A stretch of 64,000 bases of DNA from Monomorium pharaonis (taxonomy: Eukaryota > Arthropoda > Insecta > Hymenoptera > Formicidae). The notes under the pieces are model-generated. The model had not been told where the DNA came from and searched no databases. It was given only the letters and a program-made list of their open reading frames with translations. The stretch covers positions 7,738,042 through 7,802,041 of the forward strand of contig NC_050469.1 of assembly GCF_013373865.1 (NCBI RefSeq), read 5' to 3'. This document shows positions 11,001-22,200 of this stretch, in pieces (the first letter of the stretch is position 1; each line of letters starts with the position of its first letter). A program made the translations under genes and the position numbers.

Positions 11001-14000
11001 TTGTAATGCCGATTCCGGTATCTACTTGTCTTATACGTACAAAGTCTAAAACTTTTACACGCAACAAATGTTTTCACGAGTCGACCGCAGGAGTCGATAA
11101 CTGAACTGTAATTTTCCCATTTTTTTCGTTTATCATATGAAATTGTAGCAACCTCACTTCGTTATTGTCTATACTTTAATTCTGTGCAATCAATAAAAAG
11201 ACAACCTTATCCGAAAAAAATCGCGTTTAATCGGTAGAACAGACGACTCCAGCATCCCCTTAAATAGATTGAACGACATCGCATTTTCTTCCATATCGTA
11301 ATTTAATAATAAGAATACAGGAAGTATATGCACATCAATATACAATTTTTATAAAATTAAGTGAAAAATAATGTCTCGTTCAGGTTTTTCTTTAAAAACG
11401 GCATTAAACGGAGAGTACGTCAACAATGATTATCCGGAAAGCTCACTCCCGCTCATTAAAGCTACTAAAACTTCATGCTTAAAGTGCATATCTAAAACAA
11501 AAAAGTCTACATGCCATGTCAAAGCTGTGTGAATCAAGAAAGAATGATTTCTCATATGTTCCCATTTTTAATAGACATTCAAAACTTTGTCAGGACAAAT
11601 ATAGTTGTCACTTTATAGATATTATCTACAAAGTGAAACATACATCTCATGTATTTACTTTTTGATTCACTCTGGATATGTTGCAGATATTTTTTATGGC
11701 ATATCAAAGCTTCTAATTATACATATATGTGAAAAGTTTTACTGCATTAAACTTATGTCATTAAAATCGTCAAAAAATTTATCGAATTTTGTTATACAAA
11801 TTTACATTTTATTATATAATTTTATATTTAAAAAACGATAAACAAATATATGAAATATATTAAATTAAACTAGAAGCTTTGTCAATTTAGAATGGAGAAA
11901 TGCAAGGTACTGTATTTGTACAGACCGTGTCTATGCGTGCGCATACAAGAGTCCGTGATGTCCGTGGTTATAGTAAAATATGGAAGCCACAAGTCTTCTA
12001 TGTATGTATCGCCGAAAGTCTGCTGTATCGTCTTATTAAAATCTTTACCGGAGAACATCGAAGTCATCGGATAAGTCAAGTCCATAATCTGCCGCCACCA
12101 TTGCGTCATTTTCTGCCGACGAATAAACACAGTATGTAATATATTTTTACATACATTTCTCGATTTGACGAAGAATATCAAAGCATTTATTTATTAAAAC
12201 AAGAGAGAAATAAATTTACATAAAATTCGTGTACATTTCAGATGCCGGGTTTCGGAAGGTACACGAGTTAAAATTTTACAAATATGTATATTATATGTAC
12301 GTTAGTGATAAAAGATTCCAGAGTACGATGGTGAAATCGCGGAATCTGTGTCTGCTGTCTTACCTTAGACCACTCTCTAGCCTTTTGTGTGGTAGTGGTT
12401 ATGTTCTTCTCCATGCACCACAGTGCGCCCATGAAGGCACCAATGCTGACACCACCAACCATATCTATGGGTATACCCGCCTCGACGATTGCTTTGAGCA
12501 TGCCAACGTGAGCAGCACCTCTTGCACCACCTCCACCTAAGACGAGACCGACCGAGGTACCAGTCAACCATCGTGCTAGTCTACTGAAATCACTGTGCAC
12601 GTTCGGCTCGGACATTAGCACTTTGGAGTATAATTCGTTCTGTGCAACGCAACATTTTAGATTAGACTACAGTAATTTTTTTTCACGAATTCGCGAATAA
12701 ATTTTTTTTCACCAATAACAAATATAGAATAAAGTATACGATAGACGAATAGATTTCTTGTTTAACTATTGCTTACAATTCTGTATTGTGATCTCCTGGT
12801 AAACATCCGTTTTGGACATTGAATATGATGGTGGCTGGATACCCACGATCTCATGTTTAACCATTGAACGGTGTTTGTGGGTCGTTGACCATTCTGTTCC
12901 TTGTGTAACAGCACTAATTCCTTTTGCGTTCGCATTACTAGTCGTTCTATTTCACGTTCTGTTCGGCCAATCGATGGCGGTCGATCGCCCAGACCCACGA
13001 TAAGAATGCAATCAGCCTGTCTCACGCATCGCTGAGTCCACAGTGTGTAACTCGAATCACATTGATATAGAGAAATTCTGTGTTGATCTTCCTGCTGTGC
13101 AAGCCAAGAAGTTAATCGGTACTCGTTTGCAGGCTCCATGATAGTTGTTCCTAAAGTCTAAAACAATGAAGTTGACGATTAATACATTACTAATTGATTT
13201 CGAAATTAATTTATTTTCAATATTTGATATATTCTTTTTATTGAGAAATGGTAAGTAAAAAATGAGCAAATAAAAAATCATAAATAATAAAGAAAATTAA
13301 AAAATAGTGCATATACATATAACACAATCAGTATTAGATTATATATCAAGATAAATAGTATTAGTATGATCAAGATGTACAACAGTCAGAAAATACCTTT
13401 CTTACGACATCCGATGTTAGACGAAGACAGGGTCCAATGGCACATAAAGAGTGGTATAATTCATAAGTAAAAGCAGTTAGTGGTACATCATCTGACACCG
13501 GTACTATGGCAACAGTCGAAAAATTTACTTGTGCAGGTCTAGCGTCAACTGTTGCTGCGGCTCGTCTGTAAAAGTGATTTTTTAAAATTAATAAATTTTG
13601 CATTACACTTTAAACATAAAACATTGTTTTGTAATAATAGTAACAATAATTTAATAAACTGTTTAATACGTCAATAATGTTTGATATTTACTGAGTATCA
13701 TTGTTGCCGTTTTTCGTGTGTGCCTGCTGCCAAGTACCGAGTATGCGATGGCCGAGTAAATTTATTAATCTCGTTACAACAATTGGATATCTCAATTTTA
13801 TCACATTGAATAAACCTTCCGGTAGCTTTGCCAGTTCAGAATCTCGGACTGCCATGACCGTCGTCGATCTCGGAGTTTGCGTGACCATTTCTACAATTCC
13901 CACCAAGTCACCTTTTCCATACTCTGCTACCGGTTCTTTCTTGCCGTTTTTGTAAGTGATCACCGATCGTAATCGTCCACTTAACACAATGAATGTTGAA

Positions 14001-16837
14001 TCTGATTCATCCCCCTGCCTGTAAACGGCACGTCCACTTTCAAGAAATAACCAGTCAAGCGCGAAGTCCACCTATTAAAAAGTAATGTATTTAGAACGTA
14101 ACTCTTTTAATTTGGAAATTCTATTAATAGAAATTTCTTTTTTAGAGATTCCTACCTGTCTTACAAAAGGGCTTAATCTACGAACGACGGTATGTGCCAC
14201 GTGCAACACAACTGTAGGTTGTTCTCGCATGATAGCAAAGAATGTCAATTTGCTGAGTAACGCAATGCGACTGGCGTGCTTCGCTCTGATGGTGTAAAAG
14301 GATGGTTCGCCAGTTAGCACTGCTAAACCACCAACAATTTCACCCTGATGAGCACTAAACATATGCACTTCCTGACTCGCGTCTCGACCTTCCGATACGC
14401 GTTGACTTACTATCAGGGAGCCAGAAAGCACGTATACAAGTGCAACATCCTATAACGGAATTAAATTTTGATAATACTTATACATATATTTAAAAATCTC
14501 AGGATTGAGTAAAATAACTAATTAAAAAGTTAAATAATAAAGTTAATAACTTTTAATTTAGTTAATTTTAAACTCTATCTAGTTATTTTTCAAACACATA
14601 AACTTTAATTTAGTAACTTTTTCTAAGTTAAAAATTTATCTGTGTAAAAAAGTAAAGAAATATAACTCCTAAAAAATTTCTTTATTGTTTCATAGACTTA
14701 ATTTGCAAATAAAATATTAAATTTATTTGATAATCTATATCATAATAGAATAATAGAATAATTATTTTTAAAAAATTAAAATTTTCTAACTTAATGTGTA
14801 AAAAAACATTTATTAAAAATGTATTAACTTTTAATTTAACTTAATACAATCTTAACGTAACTTTTAAGTGAGTTTTTTGTTCATCTTTAACTAAATGTAA
14901 CTAACTTATCTAAATTAACTTTAGTTTTAATTAACTGTAACTAAATTATTTTTATAATTATTAACTTAATTTTAAGTTAGTGTATATATAACTTGTATAC
15001 ATAATTTGATAAATGTAAAATAAAAAACCTTATGAGATTCTTCTTTCATCAAATAAGTACCAGCCGGTACTTCCCTGATTTGCACTTTATCTTTGAGCAC
15101 CGTCTCATCTTCTATACCAAGTTCACGAACAAACGCATCAGTGGCTATCTGTACAAGTTGTGCTTCGTCCATCTGTTGTTGTTGCTGCGTCGGCTCGTTA
15201 ACCTGGCTCTTTTTTCTGGAATAAGTACTTCCCGAATGAGAAACTTCCGGATGTGATGTGTGTGTGGACTGAGATTGAAACTGAGCCGATGGTGTTGCCC
15301 AGTGAGAGTCACATTCTGGTACCATCTCTGCCGAACTTTGACACCCTATTTGCAAGTTAATGTTTTGATTCTTCCAATCAAAACTATTTTTCGCTCTGCA
15401 AAATGAAGTAATCCCAAAAAATTAGTTTATCAATTATTTTTAACTTGCTTAATCTATATTTAATATATTAATTATAGAAATATAATATATTAAAGTTAGA
15501 AAATTTCTTACTCTTTTCGTCGATTTATTATGGGCACAGGCTGAGAAATGCTTGAATTGGCTACGTCACGATGAAAAACTTCGCTCGTATCGTGCATTTC
15601 CAATGTGCCGATTGGTAATGTACTAGATACACTTTCCATGTTCTGCAAAGCAAAATTTTCTTTGGTTCTTGATCGTACCGGCGAACCAGAGAATGGACTT
15701 TGCTTCTTCTTGTGCGAGCCTTGATTGACTAATTCCGCGGAAAGACCAAGATATTGATGCAAAGCGGTGAAGGTAACTCTCTGCAAGCGTACCATAATGA
15801 CCTGGATAACTCGAACAAAGGCATCAGGATAATCTTGAAATACCTGAAATTATATTATGCATAAAACATCAATTTCGTTTTACACAATGTAAAGTAGAAT
15901 TTTGAAAGAGACCGTAAGATAGAATGATTGCAAATGCATAACTTACTTCTTGGAACGCGCTCATTGGTAATTTGACTACAACAGAATCTTCTACAGCTCT
16001 TGCCGATACAGTTTTGTATGTACTTGTATGCCCAGTAAGTACATCAGTAAAGCTAAGAAGACTGGTAACTGACTCGCCTGTTTTTACTACTTTCAATGAA
16101 ATTTGAGAGCCATCAGATCCAGTGATATATACATTTACTAAACCCTGTTGTACTATGAATAAATTTTCATCGGGGTCTCCGATTTTAAACAATGTGCTGC
16201 CAGCAGGTAAATTCATGATTTCTGTGTGCTTGCATAATTTCAGAAATACAGGTTTCTCAAAGTGGCCAAAAACTCTAATACTTTGTAATATATACAGGGC
16301 ATCTGGTGGTACTCTTTCGCCAGGCCCTAAATCTTCCTCCAGATATTCAGCCGGTGGTTCCAATACCTTGAAATTAAATAATTTCGTTAAACATGTAATT
16401 AAAAAAAATAATTTTTGGTTAATTGCAAAGCGTACTTTAAGCTGTTGTGGAACAGTATCCTTCTTAAGTTGCAACAATCGGCGAGCAAATCTCATGACCG
16501 CTTTTCTTTTCTTCCCTTGTCCAGTAGCGTGTACCTGACCACCAATAGACTTTACTTTGCGCAACATCTTTCTGCCATAAAAAAGAACCTTGTCTCTCTT
16601 CCTGAACCTTGGCTTGCCAGTCCCTACGCCAACAAACTCCTTCACTTCTGGTAGGAATTCTTTGTTCTTCCATTTGCGTACCACAAAGATAGATGCAATT
16701 AAGAAAATGAGGAGTAAAAGCGTGGCAATAACAAATATCGTTCTTGATGTTTGATATTCCTCTATGAATGTCCCAATCCATCTCGAGAATATGTATGATC
16801 CCAGGCTCTCATTGAACTTATTAAATAATTCTATCAC
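8055..16837 (-). CDS. sws: Neuropathy target esterase / Swiss cheese (patatin-like phospholipase, PNPLA6/7 type)
   Basis: Minus-strand exons: 16837-16436, 16366-15947, 15843-15512, 15395-15029, 14449-14156, 14071-13692, 13565-13397, 13157-12777, 12639-12364, 12112-11926, then either 10276-10160 or 9690-9574, then 9253-8933, 8759-8470 and 8156-8055. All phases agree and give about 1345 residues plus a few start residues from an upstream exon. The product is an ER-anchored lysophospholipase that hydrolyses phosphatidylcholine and lysophosphatidylcholine; fly mutants show neurodegeneration. Domains: membrane segment (about 33-53, FVIATLLLLIFLIASIF), conserved RFRKRDK.LFYGRK.LRK segment, three cyclic-nucleotide-binding-like domains (about 166-285, 485-605, 610-735), and a patatin domain with GGGGARG (about 950-956), nucleophile motif GGVSIG (Ser about 980) and the catalytic Asp (about 1100). 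The acidic C-tail ends DYHPKIF. The intron at 8469-8157 is GC-AG. Confidence 0.97.
8157..8469 (-). other. GC-AG intron in sws
   Basis: The last sws intron starts with CAG|GCAAGT on the minus strand (exon end 8470) and ends TTTTAG (8157). No GT donor nearby keeps the frame: using the GT four bases downstream would run into a stop at once. With the GC donor the frame continues into SPEDNRLRRR and stops at 8055. CAG|GCAAGT is the usual strong context of the minor GC-AG class. Confidence 0.8.
9574..9690 (-). CDS. sws: sws alternative exon B (patatin catalytic-Asp segment, DGC form)
   Basis: A 117-nt exon with acceptor CACTCAG and donor CCAG|GTATTC, entering and leaving in phase 1 exactly like exon A at 10276-10160. 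It encodes 39 residues starting G-LLWRYIRG and ending VDGCYVNNVP, 27 of 39 identical to exon A. The catalytic Asp of the Ser-Asp dyad is kept, but the residue two positions after it is Cys, where exon A and fly SWS have Gly. Other changes are conservative and hydrophobic (SLSGYMPP to TIAGVFPP). There are no stops or frame breaks, so purifying selection is likely. Use as a mutually exclusive partner of exon A is an inference; inclusion of both would also keep frame and duplicate 39 residues. Confidence 0.85.
10160..10276 (-). CDS. sws: sws alternative exon A (patatin catalytic-Asp segment, DGG form)
   Basis: A 117-nt exon with acceptor GTCTTTAG and donor CCAG|GTAATC, phase 1 at both ends. It completes the codon HG from the exon ending at 11926 and joins to ADEMVRQGAHH in the exon starting at 9253. 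Its 39 residues (G-SLWRYIRASMSLSGYMPP to LLDGGYVNNLP) match the fly SWS sequence at this position far better than exon B does, so this is probably the ancestral copy. The Asp in LLDGGY is the expected catalytic Asp. The intron between exons A and B is 469 nt. Confidence 0.93.
14505..14975. repeat. AT-rich block dense in TTAAC/GTTAA motifs in an sws intron
   Basis: The intron between the sws exons ending at 15029 and starting at 14449 carries about 470 bp built almost wholly from short words such as AGTTAA, TTAACT, TAACTAA and their reverse complements. Motifs occur in both orientations and roughly mirror each other around the centre. This could be a degraded hairpin MITE or locally expanded simple sequence. 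No coding potential. Confidence 0.4.
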
Positions 16838-17760
16838 CTGCAATTAACAAATTCTATTATTGATACATCTCACATGATATATATTATTTGCTTAAATAAC
16901 AGTATGAGATATATTTTCTTTATCTACTATAATTATTTCTTAAATAAATAGAATAAAAAATGTCAAAATCTATACCAAGTTCTTATTACGTTATTTAAGT
17001 TCTCTTCCAAAAAAGAATTCTTGTTTTAACTATCAAAATCAGATTAGACTTAGTTATATTAATTCTAATCTATTCTCAGAAATAAAAAATATCTTGTACG
17101 GTAGATTAAAAAAATACTTCTAACAAAAATTCCATTCCATTCAGAAAATAACTATACTGTATCAATAATATCATAAAAATTCATACTATGTACAACTTAT
17201 ATAATTTACGTAATGTATAACGCAATAACTCCTTTCACTCTTTTTCTCTCTCTCCCTCCTTTTTCTTTAAAAGAAAAAAAAAAAGATAAACCTCAGTAAA
17301 ACTTCAGTCTACAAACTAATGACACTTGACACATTCTTAGGTTACATCTCCGATCTTTGCGTCGTAAAAAATCAGTTGCAATTGTCAGTAATCCTCGAGA
17401 TAAGCGTATATACGACTACACGTAATATGATGTTTTGTATCAACGAAAAATCGTATCAACAAAAATTTAGCGGTGAATGGCAGTTATCTCGGGACAGTAA
17501 ATATTCACAACCTCCATTGTGGGCACTCATGTCTCCCTCTCCGTCGAAGAATCCACTCGGGACAGAATGTGTCACGACGAAGACTGCATACGGTTGGCGA
17601 GCGAGAGAAACACAATCGGCTAATCAAGCCCGTCGGAACGAAAAATTAAATTATTTGTCGCATAAGTAAACGACCTTTGATACTTCACTCGAGTCATCCA
17701 GCGCCATTTTGTGCGTAGCACGGCTACGAGCGAGATCGATGATTATAGATAATTCATGTT
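16838..17760 (-). promoter_or_regulatory. sws 5' region with two candidate start exons
   Basis: The first well-supported sws exon (16837) begins at an acceptor (TTAATTGCAG) and has no ATG of its own, so translation starts in an upstream exon ending in phase 0. Two candidates fit. An ATG at 17517 followed by GAG and a GTTGTG donor gives ME-VIELF, resembling the fly start MDVLEM. An ATG at 17707 encodes MALDDSSEVSK before a GTCGTT donor ending at 17675. Both donors are weak. If the transcript starts near 17750 and splices at 17512, the 17707 ATG would instead open a 19-codon upstream ORF. The rest of the stretch is AT-rich without other signals. Confidence 0.4.
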
Positions 17761-18880
17761 TGTTCAACAAATGCGTCTCGGCAAATGCAGGCGAACGTCA
17801 TCGGTTTTTTTTTTAATGCAAACTGACTGCATAAACAGTTGCTTTGCCAACTGTAAGTCTCTAGTTGCAGTCGTATAATTTAATTTTTCCAACAATTACA
17901 AAGCTCGATCTATCACAAGTCTGTATATGATGTATAATATTATTATTTTATTATTATGGATTTATTATTTAATTTTGCGTTTTCCTTGAAAGAGATTTGA
18001 CAGAATTTAAAAAATAAAAACCAAATTATTCTGTCATTATATTAAATTTATCTTTTTTATGTTATATAGGATATATAATTTAGTAATCAACTATCTACTT
18101 TGTATTTCGTCGAAATTAATACATTATCTTATTATATATTTTTTATGTATATTTGATGTATTACATATGTGATATTTTAAATTTAAATTTTTAGTTTATT
18201 GTATATAAAATAACTATTATGTTTTACACGTATATATATATATATAATATAATATAAATTATCAATATATATAATATAAATTATCAATATAATTTTTAAT
18301 ACATATTATGAGAGCAAATCGTTATAATTTTTAGATTACATTAGATAACTTAACAAATAAAAAATATATACGTTCTGATTAGTATTGTTTAAGTAAGATA
18401 CTGTTAAGAAAAACGATATATATATAGAAATAGATAACTTAATTCTCTACAGTAGCTCAAATGTCTGATTGAAACGATAACGTTATCATGAATGAAACTA
18501 AGTAAATTTTTCATGAACTTTAAATGTCTCTACTACATTTTCTTTAAAATGGATTTTGACAATTTCAGTCTCGATTATCGCAGTTAATTAACAATTTGCA
18601 TGTTTAAAACAATCAGAGTACGTGCAAATATGTCACGCCGCGTGACTTATCGCGTTCTAGACAAGCAGTTGTCACTAATGACGCTTTCGATTAACGCTCA
18701 ATAACACGTCATTCGCGTTATACGCGACGAGTCGAGTGTTCCGTTCATTTAGTTCCATTCAAATTTCGCGCCTCGCCCATGTTTGGCGCATGTGCACTCG
18801 GTCGTCGTTGGCCTGCCGACAGAGGGCACCACGCCGGAATTCTTGTGGGCGGTTTTTCGATGACGACGGCGGCGGCGGTG
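17761..18880. other. Intergenic region between divergent sws and Cip4
   Basis: About 1.1 kb, mostly AT-rich. It includes a local (TA)n stretch near 18230-18245 and a tandemly repeated TATAATATAAATTATCAATA word at about 18243-18290. GC content rises sharply from about 18630 towards the Cip4 start. The two genes are arranged head to head. Confidence 0.6.
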
Positions 18881-18883
18881 CGG

Positions 18884-19277
18884 TCAGTCAGTCCCGGCGG
18901 CGACGGTAGCGACGGAGGTAGGCAGGCAGGAAGGTGTCGGCAGGCGGTGGCGGGTAGTCGGTGGTTACGAGGGCGACATGTTGGACATGGCTGTGTGATC
19001 GTGTGTGCGCGCGTGGTGTGCAGTGGCGAATCTTTGAAGAACGCGCGCGCGTGATCCCCGTGTGTGTTTCTCCTTCGTTCTTCTCTCTTCTTCCGCCCCT
19101 CGTCGTCGTCCGTCGTCGACGACGATCGTGGTGTACGCACGGGTGGCCGCGAAGTAGTGTGCACGAAGTGAGACGAGTCGCGCGACACACACCACCAGGC
19201 GAGTCGCCGCTACATGTGAAGTGCCGCGAGGATAATTATTCGCCGTCGCGCCCGCTGGTTTATCCGGCCCAGCAAAC
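18884..19277 (+). promoter_or_regulatory. Cip4 initiator and GC-rich 5' UTR
   Basis: A TCAGTC initiator-like element lies at 18884-18889 in a CpG-rich region, with no TATA box about 30 bp upstream. From there a GC-rich leader runs to the Cip4 ATG at 19278. Long open frames on both strands across 18745-20380 follow from the base composition and look like no known protein. The transcription start is inferred from the element only. Confidence 0.35.
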
Positions 19278-22200
19278 ATGAGCTGGGGCACGGAGCTCTG
19301 GGTAAGTCGCTCGTTCCTCTTTCTCTTTCTCTCTTTCTCGCTCTCTCTCTATCGCCGTCGCGTACGTTCGTCCTTGTCGTTCCTCTCCCTCGCGCCGCGC
19401 CGCGCCACGGGCGCCTCGCTCGTCGTCTCGTTTCCGAGATCTCGCTCGTTTCTACCTTACGGAGATCCCTCGAGGGGTAGATTTCGAAAACGGGTCTATC
19501 GCTCTTCCCGTCCCATGTGTCGGTCCCGTGATCGCGTATGCACATTCGTACGCACACGCACGTCCGTCCAGCAGCTGCCATTCCCTGTCGTGTTTACGGC
19601 CAGCGAGCAGCATGTCGTCGTCCGCACGGTAGCATCTGACCTGGCCTCAGGTAGCCGCCGACGACGTGCGCCCCGCGTGACGTTTCTCTCCTTCGTTCGT
19701 TGCGGCCGCATACCTACCGACACGACCCGAGAGGCCAGACCCGTTCACGCCGATGGCCGACCGTCCCATTCATCCTCTCGCGAAATTCCCTCATGCGCTG
19801 CTGGCTGGCTTCGTCGTCGTGCGTAAACAACAGCCGTTGTTCGCTCGCGCATGCATTTTTTCCCCCTTTTCTTCTCTCTTTCTCTCTCCTGCCCCCCGTC
19901 CCGTTCACTCGAGAGAGTGCTGAAACGTGCGCGTCTGTGGGATTGGAATTGCCGTCGTATTCGCGCGGACGAGCGAACAGGCGAGCGAGCGTCGACACGA
20001 CGCGACGCGACGTCGGGTTCGTGACGTGCGACTCTTGCTCGGTAGTAGCGCGGTCGCCTTTTTTTTTTCCTCGAAGAAAATTGCGCGTCACCTCGCGACG
20101 ACTGAATCGGCGGCTCGTGATGAATGTCCACGTCGTCGTCGCCGGACGTCCGGGGAGTCCCCGGGCAAGAGCCGCATCCGCTGCAATTCACTCGAAATTG
20201 GAGTCGTTATTTACTTTTCGTCTTATCCATCCTGCGAGAACCGAATCGCTGTTCCACGTCGTTGTGATTTATGCGACACGTCTGTGTCCGATAAGATATT
20301 CGGGACCTTCCAATATCCTTTCATTGCCGCGGGGATGCGTCACTCTTATCTCGTCAGTGGAATGAATGCGACTCTTTAAACGTCCAGCGGAGAAATGTGA
20401 TTCATCTCTGTAGCTGATCCTTCAAGTTTCATATGGTTGTTATTCGCGGCGTGCTCTTGCGCGTTGTGCTTCCAGATTTTTTTCTCTCTTTTGTCCTTTA
20501 TTTAATTAATGATTTTTTACTGCGCTAGGAAAAAAAGATTTAGTGCCTACAACAGAAGCCGTTTAGTTGAGTCAGTTGAATATTTTGTTACAAAATATTC
20601 AACAAAATATTGTATTACTTGTATGAAATGTAAAAAAAAGAAATATTTGCGCTAGTAATATTGCGCTTAGATAACTTAAAATTATTTAGATAAATATAAG
20701 ATAAAATACATATGAATATATCATCCTAGATAAAATAAAAATAATTTATCCAGATAAAATATAAAATTATACATTATTTAATCTAAATAATTTTAAGCTG
20801 ATATTTGTTGAGCAAAACAAATTTAAGATATAAAAACAATTTGTATTTTTATTTATAAATCTTTAGTTTTTAGCTTTTGTAAAAACAAGAGTTCTTTAAA
20901 TAATTTAATCTGATAAAAAATCTTTTTTGTGATTTGAATTAATATGCAAATAAAAATCAAAGTAGAAAATAGATGGATTGTAACTTGCATTATATAAAAC
21001 GATTGAAAAAATTCTTTGTAAACATTTTTCAACTCCCTTTGTTTTTTGGGGGGGACAATTTTTAAATTACGCTATTTTTTTAACTAGGTATGTAATCTGT
21101 CATTAAAAAAAATGGTTTACATAAACTGAATTTGAACAATCTAATACTTTTGTCTGAAATGACAAAACAGAGAGATAATATATATTTTATAATATATAAT
21201 ATATATTTATAATGCAAGTAAAACTATAAAAATATAAAAGATATATAAATTATTTCTCCTGGATAATTATATCTAAATAGTTGTATAAAAACAACAGCAA
21301 ACACGGCTAACCAAGTAAATTTGTTTGGTTACATTTCTCTCAATCAAAACATTTTTCCTAGTGACTTTTCATTAGCCGTCAAATCACTGACAACTTTGAC
21401 GGGGCCGCGCGAGATCCAATCTGCGTCGTGGTATTATCTCATCTGTTATTTATATTTGTCAAACGACTCCTTATCGTTATCTTCGATGTGTTCACGTGAT
21501 TGTCGCGCGATCATCTCTCGAGAATCGGGAATCATGGGAGTCTCTCGCACGTCTCGGTTTCACTTAGCAATTAGCTAACAGGTTGACCGAGCGTATCTCT
21601 CTCCCATCGCACCTAATGAACCACTGGTTTCGACAGAATAGATAGATAGATAAATATTGACACTTTTTGTTATCAGATGAGATTTTACGCCAGACAATTC
21701 GCGTGAATTTTATACGTTTTTTGCTGTTAAAACGCGCTTATTCAGTTTTTTAAATTTATGCTGAAAATATAATGTCATATTATTAAATTAATAATCAATT
21801 TCTATATATTATTGATTATCAATTTAATATAACGTGGCATTATATTTGTTTATTTTAATTAAAAATTCAATGTTAATTGAGATGAGGTAGTACTTATTAA
21901 AGTGTACTAGTTTCTACCCTCTCCCCCATGTATCGTTTATCTATCAGCAGTTTATCCGGCATCTATTCGTTCAGAGATCTTTATTTTGCCTTGAGCAAAC
22001 TCGTAATTTCACGGACTTAACGGTATCGATTTTTTTTACAATAAATACCAGCCCTTGCGTGCTTTCCACCCTTCTACACTGACTCGCTGATTAAACGCAT
22101 CATCTATGTATCCATTCATCCATCGAGCCTTCTAATTCACTCTAGGTGAACTTATTGTAATTCTGATGACTGTACAGTTAAGTATCTCTCATCCTTGTGA

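Noticed and set aside
11408..11430. Plus-strand stretch resembling the GGYVNN coding sequence of sws exon A, considered as a third inverted exon copy
   Set aside because: Similarity is limited to about 20 nt, is on the wrong strand and has no matching upstream sequence or splice sites.
16366..16436. Read-through from the sws anchor exon to the first cyclic-nucleotide-binding exon (no stop in the short intron)
   Set aside because: Good GT and AG sites flank it, and the intervening residues (VRFAINQKLFFLITCLTK) do not belong to the family. Retention would keep frame but seems unlikely.
18745..20379. Many overlapping 100-220 aa frames around the Cip4 start
   Set aside because: They follow from high GC and few stop codons. 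Only the short MSWGTELW segment is supported by splicing to conserved exons.
21883..21893. TGAGGTAGTA, the first ten bases of let-7
   Set aside because: The rest of the mature sequence does not match and no pre-miRNA hairpin is present.
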